DNA from: Bacillus sp. es.036 | GTDB lineage: Bacteria > Bacillota > Bacilli > Bacillales > Guptibacillaceae | Direction of reading: 5' to 3' | Assembly: GCF_002563635.1 (NCBI RefSeq) | Contig: NZ_PDIZ01000003.1 | Span: 124,001 to 188,000, forward strand | Length of the DNA stretch: 64,000 nucleotides | Shown: positions 57,489 through 64,000 of the stretch, in pieces | Numbering within the stretch: position 1 is the stretch's first letter | Layout of the letters: every line of letters starts with the position of its first letter | Made by a program: the position numbers and the translations under genes | Notes under the pieces: generated by a model | Seen by the model: only the letters and a program-made list of their open reading frames with translations | Databases searched by the model: none | Told to the model about the DNA's origin: nothing

Positions 57489-57683
57489 ATGGAAAAGAAA
57501 GCAAAGAAAAAGAAGTTCGAGGTTCATGAAAATGAATCACTTTCTGACTGTTTAAAACGAATGGATGACGAAGGATATATGCCTGTGAGACGTAGGGAAG
57601 AACCTGTCTTTAAAGAAAGTAAAGGGTCTAAAGAACCTGAGCTAGCCGGTCGGAAAATTGTTTTTGATGGAAAGTTAAAGTAA
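57489..57683 (+). CDS. NETI-motif protein (YebG type)
   Basis: A 64-residue basic protein. The family is named for a NETI motif; here the same place reads NESL in FEVHENESLSDCLKRM. Function unknown. It lies 3 bases after the YebE gene and its stop codon touches the first PurR box of the purine operon. Confidence 0.82.
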   Translation: MEKKAKKKKFEVHENESLSDCLKRMDDEGYMPVRRREEPVFKESKGSKEPELAGRKIVFDGKLK

Positions 57684-57726
57684 AAACCGAACATTATAGT
57701 CGATATAAAACACATCGTTCGATTTT
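57683..57726 (+). promoter_or_regulatory. PurR box pair of the pur operon
   Basis: Box 1 AAAACCGAACATT (57683-57695) fits AWWWCCGAACWWT perfectly; inverted box 2 ATCGTTCGATTTT (57714-57726) has two mismatches. Cores are 29 bases apart. PurR represses at low PRPP. Confidence 0.9.
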
Positions 57727-57729
57727 TCG

Positions 57730-57759
57730 TTGACAGTTGAACGTCGCTCTTGTTACTAT
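57730..57759 (+). promoter_or_regulatory. pur operon promoter
   Basis: TTGACA at 57730-57735 and TACTAT at 57754-57759 with an 18-base spacer, directly after PurR box 2. Confidence 0.75.
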
Positions 57760-57780
57760 GAAAGAGGAGCAAAAAGGATA

Positions 57781-57953
57781 CCTCATATAATCTTGGGAAT
57801 AAGGCCCATAAGTTTCTACCTGACGACCATGAATCGTCGGACTATGAGGGGGAAAGTCGTGTTTTGCGTATGCGCAAATCAGGACGGATGTGTTTTCGCC
57901 CGAGGTAGAAGCTTCTTCTAAGTAAATAGAAGAATTCTATCTCGGGCTTTTCT
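57781..57953 (+). promoter_or_regulatory. Guanine riboswitch upstream of purE
   Basis: Aptamer at 57781-57849: P1 CCTCATA/TATGAGG, GGGAATAAGGCCC, AAGTTTCTACC and CGGACTATG with the guanine-specific C. A long terminator hairpin, GCCCGAGGTAG...CTATCTCGGGC with TTTTCTGTT, lies at 57898-57953. Confidence 0.93.
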
Positions 57954-58006
57954 GTTATTTTCACACTATTTCGATTAATTAGCACCTTCATTTAAGGAGG
58001 AATAGC

Positions 58007-58492
58007 ATGAACGCAAAAGTTGGCGTTATCATGGGAAGCACTTCTGATTGGGATACGATGAAGCATGCCTGTGACATACTAGAAGAACTTCAAGTACCAT
58101 ACGAGAAAAAAGTTGTTTCGGCTCATCGAACTCCGGAATTAATGTTTGAATATGCAGAATCGGCAAGAGAACGTGGCTTGAACGTCATCATTGCTGGTGC
58201 TGGTGGTGCTGCACACTTACCAGGGATGGTAGCAGCCAAAACAACCCTCCCAGTCATTGGCGTCCCTGTTCAATCACGCACATTAAACGGTTTAGATTCT
58301 CTCCTTTCGATCGTTCAAATGCCAGGCGGCGTACCGGTAGCAACCGTGGCGATTGGAAAAGCGGGAGCGAAAAATGCTGGATTGCTTGCTGCGCAAATAC
58401 TAAGTTTAGCTGATAAAACGATCGAGCAGAAGCTTAGCGACTATCGAAATCAGATGAAAGAAACCGTACTCGAAAGTAGTGACAGCTTATGA
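58007..58492 (+). CDS. purE: N5-carboxyaminoimidazole ribonucleotide mutase
   Basis: PurE converts N5-CAIR to CAIR in purine synthesis. 161 residues with [10 protein letters not shown], the SAHRTPE active site and [21 protein letters not shown] precedes the ATG. First gene of purEKBCSQL, overlapping purK by four bases. Confidence 0.96.
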   Translation: MNAKVGVIMGSTSDWDTMKHACDILEELQVPYEKKVVSAHRTPELMFEYAESARERGLNVIIAGAGGAAHLPGMVAAKTTLPVIGVPVQSRTLNGLDSLLSIVQMPGGVPVATVAIGKAGAKNAGLLAAQILSLADKTIEQKLSDYRNQMKETVLESSDSL

Positions 58493-59601
58493 GGAAAACC
58501 ATTTTGCCAGGAAGTACAATTGGAATTTTAGGTGGCGGACAGCTAGGGAGAATGATGGCGTTAAAGGCAAGAGAGATGGGCTACAAAATCGCCGTTCTCG
58601 AACCGAAAAAAGATTCCCCTTGTGGTCAGGTATCTGATCATGAAGTGGTTAGTGGTTATGATGACTTAGATGGCGCTCGTAAGCTAGCTGATTTAAGTGA
58701 TGTGATTACTTATGAATTTGAAAATATTACACATGATACTGCAAAGTGGTTGGAAGAAAATGCGTATATGCCTCAGGGTGGGGAACTGCTTCGAGTAACG
58801 CAGGATCGCTATGTTGAGAAGACAGCGATTCAGAAGTCGGGACTTCAAGTAGCACCTTTTGAAGCGGTCGGTTCTCATCAAGACCTTAAGGTTGCGCTCG
58901 AGAAGATCGGCCTCCCTTCAGTCCTTAAAACACGTACGGGTGGTTACGATGGAAAAGGCCAGTGGGTTTTAAAAACAGAAAAAGATGTTGAAGCTCTCAC
59001 TTTTCCGAATGTACCTTGCATTCTGGAGAGCTGGGTTCCATTTCAAAAGGAACTCTCCGTGATTGTGACACGCAGTGTAACGGGGGAAACAACCACATTC
59101 CCTATAGGGGAAAACATTCATGTGAACAACATTCTTCATCAAACCATCGTTCCAGCTCGAGTAGAAGAAGCGGTCATTACGAAAGCGGATGAGGTCGGAA
59201 AGAAGATTGCAAATTCACTTCAACTTGTTGGAACACTTGCAGTTGAGCTATTTCTTAAAGATAATGAGATTTATGTGAATGAGCTTGCACCACGTCCGCA
59301 TAATTCTGGCCATTATACGATGGAGGCATGTGAGACATCACAATTTGAGCAGCATATTCGAGCGATATGTGGATTGCCGCTTGGGAACACAGAACTGTTA
59401 AAACCTGTGGTGATGGGAAACTTGCTCGGTCAGCATGTGACTCCGCTAATGAACAGCATTTCAGAGCTAGGTGAAGCAAAGCTACATTTATATGGGAAAG
59501 ACGAAGCAAAGCCTAATCGGAAAATGGGACACATCAACTTTCTTGCCCCTTCAATAGAAGAAGCAATGAAGCAAATGAACTCATGGAAGTTATGGCAGTA
59601 A
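58489..59601 (+). CDS. purK: N5-carboxyaminoimidazole ribonucleotide synthase
   Basis: An ATP-grasp enzyme of 370 residues that makes N5-CAIR from AIR, bicarbonate and [19 protein letters not shown] begins it; [14 protein letters not shown] is the glycine-rich loop; [17 protein letters not shown] is the metal-binding region. Confidence 0.96.
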   Translation: MRKTILPGSTIGILGGGQLGRMMALKAREMGYKIAVLEPKKDSPCGQVSDHEVVSGYDDLDGARKLADLSDVITYEFENITHDTAKWLEENAYMPQGGELLRVTQDRYVEKTAIQKSGLQVAPFEAVGSHQDLKVALEKIGLPSVLKTRTGGYDGKGQWVLKTEKDVEALTFPNVPCILESWVPFQKELSVIVTRSVTGETTTFPIGENIHVNNILHQTIVPARVEEAVITKADEVGKKIANSLQLVGTLAVELFLKDNEIYVNELAPRPHNSGHYTMEACETSQFEQHIRAICGLPLGNTELLKPVVMGNLLGQHVTPLMNSISELGEAKLHLYGKDEAKPNRKMGHINFLAPSIEEAMKQMNSWKLWQ

Positions 59602-59626
59602 AGACAAGAGACCAGGAGGACTTACA

Positions 59627-60919
59627 ATGATTGAACGTTATACTCGCCCCGAGATGGGAGCCATTTGGACAGAAGAAAACCGCTATAACGCGTGGCTTGA
59701 AGTCGAGATCCTAGCATGTGAAGCTTGGGCAGAACTTGGTATTATCCCGAAAGAAGATGTCCAGAAAATACGTGAAAACGCTGGTTTCAACGTTGATCGC
59801 ATTCACGAAATTGAAGAAGAAACACGTCATGATGTTGTGGCTTTTACAAGAGCCGTATCTGAAACACTTGGAGAAGAACGGAAGTGGGTGCACTACGGTC
59901 TAACATCAACCGATGTGGTTGATACAGCACTGTCTTATCAGTTGAATCAAGCGAACGACCTTTTGATTAAAGACATTGAGAAGTTCATTGAAGTTCTAAA
60001 AGCAAAAGCGCAGGAACATAAATACACGGTCATGATGGGAAGAACGCACGGTGTTCACGCAGAACCAACAACGTTTGGTCTTAAAATGGCGCTATGGTAT
60101 GAAGAAATGAAGCGTAACCTTGAAAGATTCAAAACAGCTTCAGATAACGTTCGATTCGGTAAACTATCTGGGGCAGTTGGAACATATGCAAACATTGATC
60201 CATTTATCGAGCAGTATGTTTGTGAAAAACTTGGCCTTCAAGCAGCGCCGATTTCTACACAAACGCTTCAACGTGATCGTCATGCTCATTACATGTCCGC
60301 TCTAGCACTTGTGGCAACATCGATTGAAAAGTTTGCTGTTGAAATTCGCGGTCTCCAAAAGAGTGAAACGCGTGAAGTAGAAGAGTTTTTCGCGAAGGGA
60401 CAAAAGGGGTCTTCCGCTATGCCACATAAGCGTAACCCAATTGGTTCTGAGAACATGACTGGAATGGCACGTGTCATTCGTGGCTATATGACAACAGCTT
60501 ACGAGAACGTTCCTCTCTGGCATGAGCGTGATATTTCTCATTCTTCAGCAGAGCGTGTCATTCTTCCTGATGCAACAATTGCGCTTAACTATATGCTTAA
60601 TCGTTTTGCAGGAATTGTTTCGAAACTAACGGTCTTCCCTGAGAACATGAAGCGCAATATGACAAGAACATACGGCTTGATTTACAGTCAGCGCGTTCTT
60701 TTGTCCCTTATTGATAAAGGTATGGCGCGTGAAGCGGCGTATGATCTCGTTCAACCAAAAGCAATGGATGCTTGGGAAAGAGGCATTCAATTTAGAGAGC
60801 TTGTTGAAGCAGATCCTAAGATTACAGATCAGCTTAGTGAAGCAGAAATTGAAGATTGCTTTGACTACAATTACCACCTGAAGCCGGTGGATATGATTTT
60901 TGAACGTCTCGGACTTTAA
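59627..60919 (+). CDS. purB: Adenylosuccinate lyase
   Basis: PurB acts twice: SAICAR to AICAR, and adenylosuccinate to AMP. 430 residues. The fumarase superfamily signature is [19 protein letters not shown] with the catalytic Ser loop; [14 protein letters not shown] holds catalytic His. A good AGGAGG site lies upstream. Confidence 0.97.
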   Translation: MIERYTRPEMGAIWTEENRYNAWLEVEILACEAWAELGIIPKEDVQKIRENAGFNVDRIHEIEEETRHDVVAFTRAVSETLGEERKWVHYGLTSTDVVDTALSYQLNQANDLLIKDIEKFIEVLKAKAQEHKYTVMMGRTHGVHAEPTTFGLKMALWYEEMKRNLERFKTASDNVRFGKLSGAVGTYANIDPFIEQYVCEKLGLQAAPISTQTLQRDRHAHYMSALALVATSIEKFAVEIRGLQKSETREVEEFFAKGQKGSSAMPHKRNPIGSENMTGMARVIRGYMTTAYENVPLWHERDISHSSAERVILPDATIALNYMLNRFAGIVSKLTVFPENMKRNMTRTYGLIYSQRVLLSLIDKGMAREAAYDLVQPKAMDAWERGIQFRELVEADPKITDQLSEAEIEDCFDYNYHLKPVDMIFERLGL

Positions 60920-60941
60920 TTAAGCATCGGAGGGGATCACC

Positions 60942-61667
60942 ATGGAAAAGCAAGCATTGTTGTACGAAGGAAAAGCGAAAAGAATTTACGCAACGAATGA
61001 AGCAGAGGTTGTTTGGGTCGCATACAAAGACTCAGCAACTGCTTATAACGGTGAGAAGAAAGCAACGATTACAGGCAAAGGCCGCCTGAACAATGAAATT
61101 ACAAGCCTGCTCTTTGATTATTTAAAAAGCGCTGGAATTGAAAGTCATTTTATTGAAAAGCTTTCTTCTACTGAACAGCTTGTCAAACGTGTTTCGATCA
61201 TTCCACTCGAAGTGGTTGTTCGAAACATCGCAGCTGGGAGCTTTTCCAAACGCACGGGTGTGGAAGAAGGGAAGTTACTAAAACAGCCGATCGTTGAATT
61301 TTATTACAAGAATGATGACCTTGGTGATCCTCTTCTCACGCTTGATCACGTGTTAGAACTTGAACTTGCAACAGAAGAAACCGTTCAAGAATTAAAAGAA
61401 CGCGCATTAAAGATCAATACGCTATTACGTGGTTACTTTCTTGAACGTGACGTAAAGCTCGTTGATTTTAAATTAGAGTTTGGTGTCACACCGGAAGGCA
61501 AGATCCTATTAGCTGATGAGATTTCTCCAGATACTTGTCGACTATGGGACAGTAAAACAAACGAAAAATTAGATAAAGACGTGTTTCGAAGAGATATTGG
61601 AAATTTGACAGAAGCGTACGAACAAATTTTAACTCGCCTGGGGGGCTCCGAATCATGTACAAAGTAA
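60942..61667 (+). CDS. purC: SAICAR synthetase
   Basis: PurC joins CAIR and aspartate. 241 residues with [30 protein letters not shown] and [14 protein letters not shown]. It overlaps purS by 13 bases. Confidence 0.97.
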   Translation: MEKQALLYEGKAKRIYATNEAEVVWVAYKDSATAYNGEKKATITGKGRLNNEITSLLFDYLKSAGIESHFIEKLSSTEQLVKRVSIIPLEVVVRNIAAGSFSKRTGVEEGKLLKQPIVEFYYKNDDLGDPLLTLDHVLELELATEETVQELKERALKINTLLRGYFLERDVKLVDFKLEFGVTPEGKILLADEISPDTCRLWDSKTNEKLDKDVFRRDIGNLTEAYEQILTRLGGSESCTK

Positions 61668-61906
61668 AAGTCTATGTAACGTTAAAAGAAAGTGTTCTAG
61701 ATCCGCAGGGAAGTGCTGTGAAAAATTCATTACACAGTCTTTCGTATCATGAAGTGGAAGACGTACGGATCGGGAAATACATGGAACTCACAGTAAAAGA
61801 TACGGAGAACCTGGATCAGCGAATTAAAGAAATTTGCGAAAAGCTTCTTGCGAATACGGTTATTGAAGACTACACCTATGAAATCGAGGAGGGAGTCGCA
61901 CAGTGA
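61655..61906 (+). CDS. purS: Phosphoribosylformylglycinamidine synthase subunit PurS
   Basis: 83 residues: [20 protein letters not shown] and [12 protein letters not shown]. PurS bridges PurQ and the small PurL of Gram-positive bacteria. The stop overlaps the purQ GTG start. Confidence 0.95.
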   Translation: MYKVKVYVTLKESVLDPQGSAVKNSLHSLSYHEVEDVRIGKYMELTVKDTENLDQRIKEICEKLLANTVIEDYTYEIEEGVAQ

Positions 61907-62586
61907 AATTTGCGGTGATTGTGTTCCCGGGTTCTAACTGCGATGTGGATATGTATCACGCCATCAAAGATGAGCTTGGAGAAGAAGCGGTTTATGTCCG
62001 GTACGATGAGCAAAATCTAGCAAACTATGATGCGATTCTTCTACCAGGCGGTTTCTCTTACGGAGATTACCTTCGCAGTGGCGCCATTGCTCGCTTTGCG
62101 CCGATTATGTCTGAGGTAGTGAAGGCAGCTGAAGCAGGGAAACCGATCCTCGGTGTTTGTAATGGATTCCAAATTCTCTTGGAAGCAGGTCTGTTACCAG
62201 GAGCGATGAAGCGAAATAAAAACCTGAAGTTTATGTGTCGTCCAGTGACACTACGCGTTCAAAACAATGAAACGATGTTTACTTCAGCTTATGATAAAGA
62301 AGAAGAAATTACGATTCCAATCGCACACGGAGAAGGAAACTATTATTGCGATGAGGCGACACTCGCGACACTGACGCAGGAAAATCGTATTGCGTTTACC
62401 TATGCGGATAATCCGAACGGCTCGGTTGAAGATATTGCTGGGATCGTAAACGAAAAGGGCAACGTCCTCGGTATGATGCCTCACCCTGAACGAGCGGTAG
62501 ATGAGCTGTTAGGAAGTGCAGATGGATTAAATCTATTTAAATCGATATTACGCAACTGGAGGGAATCCCATGTCACACATGCATGA
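61903..62586 (+). CDS. purQ: Phosphoribosylformylglycinamidine synthase subunit PurQ
   Basis: The glutamine amidotransferase subunit, 227 residues, which supplies ammonia to PurL. Catalytic Cys in [14 protein letters not shown] and His/Glu in [15 protein letters not shown] start with GAGGAGGG upstream; it overlaps purL by 17 bases. Confidence 0.96.
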   Translation: MKFAVIVFPGSNCDVDMYHAIKDELGEEAVYVRYDEQNLANYDAILLPGGFSYGDYLRSGAIARFAPIMSEVVKAAEAGKPILGVCNGFQILLEAGLLPGAMKRNKNLKFMCRPVTLRVQNNETMFTSAYDKEEEITIPIAHGEGNYYCDEATLATLTQENRIAFTYADNPNGSVEDIAGIVNEKGNVLGMMPHPERAVDELLGSADGLNLFKSILRNWRESHVTHA

Positions 62587-64000
62587 ACCAACACCTGAGC
62601 TGATTAAAGACCAGAAACTCTACAGTCAGATGGGCTTAACAGATGAAGAATTCAGTATGGTGGAAGTGATTCTCGGCCGTACACCGAATTACACGGAAAC
62701 GGGGTTATTTTCCGTTATGTGGTCGGAACACTGTAGCTATAAAAATTCAAAGCCGGTGTTGAAAAAATTCCCCGTAACTGGTGAGCGTGTTCTTCAAGGT
62801 CCTGGGGAAGGGGCTGGAATCGTTGATATTGGTGATGAGCAGGCAGTCGTATTTAAGATTGAAAGCCACAACCATCCATCTGCGATCGAGCCTTATCAAG
62901 GTGCGGCAACAGGGGTTGGCGGCATTATTCGTGACGTTTTCTCGATGGGAGCTCGTCCTATTGCCCTTCTTAATTCCCTTCGATTTGGTGAACTTAGCAA
63001 TCCGAAAGTGAAGTATCTGTTTGAAGAAGTTGTTGCTGGTATTGCAGGATACGGGAACTGTATTGGAATCCCTACGGTAGGTGGAGAAGTACAGTTCGAT
63101 TCTTCTTACGATGGAAACCCGCTTGTGAACGCGATGTGTGTTGGCTTAATCGATCATAAAGACATTCAAAAAGGAATTGCATCTGGAGCTGGAAACACGG
63201 TCATGTACGTTGGTGCGAGCACTGGGCGTGACGGCATCCACGGCGCAACCTTCGCGTCTGAAGAATTAACAGATGCTTCTGACGAAAAGCGCCCTGCTGT
63301 TCAAGTAGGGGATCCGTTCATGGAAAAGCTTCTGCTTGAAGCGTGTCTTGAACTTGTTCACTGCGACTCACTTGTCGGTATTCAAGATATGGGAGCAGCT
63401 GGACTAACATCTTCAGCTTCCGAAATGGCGAGTAAGGCAGGAATGGGACTTGAAATGAATCTTGATGAAGTTCCACAGCGCGAAAAAGGCATGACGCCAT
63501 ATGAAATGATGTTGTCTGAGTCACAGGAGCGAATGCTCGTTGTGGTGAAGAAAGGGCACGAAGCTGAGATCAAAGCCATTACAGATCGCTGGGGTCTTTT
63601 AGCGAAAGAAGTTGGGGTTGTAACAGAAGATAAGCGGTTCCGACTTCTTCATAAAGGGGAAGTTGTGGCAGACGTCCCGGTTGATGCACTTGCCGAAGAA
63701 GCGCCGGTTTATCATAAACCTTCTCGCATTCCTGAGTATTATATTGAAAATCAACAGCTTCATAAGCCAATTCCTGAAGTGGAAAATGCGAAAGACATGC
63801 TTTATACGCTTCTAGGTCAGCCGACAATTTCAAGCAAGGAATGGGTTTTTGATCAGTATGACTATATGGTGCGTACGAATACAGTTGTAGCACCAGGATC
63901 AGATGCTGCAGTTGTCCGCGTGCGTGGAACGAACAAAGGGTTAGCGATGACGACGGATTGTAATTCACGTTATTTATATCTCGATCCTGAAGTAGGCGGT
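62570..64000 (+). CDS. purL: Phosphoribosylformylglycinamidine synthase subunit PurL, 5' part
   Basis: The synthase subunit of FGAM synthase; 477 codons are present before the window ends in frame, out of about 740 in the short PurL type. ATG 62570 follows [22 protein letters not shown], the [19 protein letters not shown] metal and ATP site and [12 protein letters not shown] are recognisable. Confidence 0.96.
   Translation, partial: MSHMHEPTPELIKDQKLYSQMGLTDEEFSMVEVILGRTPNYTETGLFSVMWSEHCSYKNSKPVLKKFPVTGERVLQGPGEGAGIVDIGDEQAVVFKIESHNHPSAIEPYQGAATGVGGIIRDVFSMGARPIALLNSLRFGELSNPKVKYLFEEVVAGIAGYGNCIGIPTVGGEVQFDSSYDGNPLVNAMCVGLIDHKDIQKGIASGAGNTVMYVGASTGRDGIHGATFASEELTDASDEKRPAVQVGDPFMEKLLLEACLELVHCDSLVGIQDMGAAGLTSSASEMASKAGMGLEMNLDEVPQREKGMTPYEMMLSESQERMLVVVKKGHEAEIKAITDRWGLLAKEVGVVTEDKRFRLLHKGEVVADVPVDALAEEAPVYHKPSRIPEYYIENQQLHKPIPEVENAKDMLYTLLGQPTISSKEWVFDQYDYMVRTNTVVAPGSDAAVVRVRGTNKGLAMTTDCNSRYLYLDPEVGG

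Overview
The window looks like an origin-proximal piece of a low-GC Bacillaceae chromosome. The evidence is gene order that matches Bacillus subtilis over long stretches (rsbX-tex-cmpA-sprT, then thiL-tsaE-tsaB-rimI-tsaD-ydiF-moaC-rex-tatA-tatC-ydiK-ydiL-groES-groEL, then yeaC-yeaD-yebA-guaA-pbuG and yebE-yebG-purEKBCSQL), strong aAGGAGg ribosome binding sites with TTG/GTG starts, a CIRCE/HrcA operator, PurR boxes, a sigma-B regulator fragment and guanine riboswitches. I cannot name the species.

Layout. 1-3.5 kb: the end of rsbX (sigma-B control), tex, the tiny gene cmpA on the opposite strand, and a SprT-like metalloprotease. 3.7-10.4 kb: twelve tRNA genes running directly into a 16S-23S-5S operon (rrn1), followed by a 5S fragment, a repeat and a short periodic array. 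10.7-12.1 kb: a PLP enzyme of the Cys/Met family and tRNA-fMet/tRNA-Asp. 12.3-16 kb: thiL plus the tRNA t6A genes tsaE, tsaB and tsaD with rimI, ending at a cluster of DnaA boxes. 16.2-23.8 kb: the ABC-F protein YdiF, moaC, rex, the Tat translocase, a CAAX-type protease and groESL. 24-29.4 kb: a lactate-use module, lutP-lutR-lutABC, with LutR operators and a cre site. 29.5-34.7 kb: an MFS transporter, a large catalase behind a likely sigma-B promoter, a DUF488 protein and a Zn formaldehyde dehydrogenase. 35-43 kb: the MoxR/DUF58/transglutaminase operon, then guaA and pbuG, each behind a guanine riboswitch. 43.3-49.3 kb: a second, nearly identical rrn operon (rrn2) with tRNA-Ile and tRNA-Ala in its spacer and the same downstream 5S fragment, repeat and array. 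49.4-56.7 kb: an accessory stretch with a broken HxlR regulator, a nitroreductase, a complete urease operon behind a TnrA/GlnR-type box, a nickel-transporter-like UreH protein and an Hsp20-like protein. 57-64 kb: yebE, yebG and the start of the purine biosynthesis operon, with PurR boxes and a third guanine riboswitch; purL runs off the end.

How the parts work together. Purine supply is controlled at three points by the same guanine-sensing RNA (guaA, pbuG, purE), and two of them also carry PurR box pairs with identical geometry. Lactate uptake and oxidation share LutR operators with the core TCATC-T-GATGA. Nitrogen limitation probably turns on urease. General stress (sigma-B) probably turns on the catalase.

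I did not find a wholly new multi-gene system. The least ordinary signals are the composite 5S fragment/repeat/20-bp periodic array present after both rrn operons, the guaA terminator that doubles as a PurR operator, the conserved DnaA-box cluster after tsaD, and the deletion scar beside the nitroreductase.
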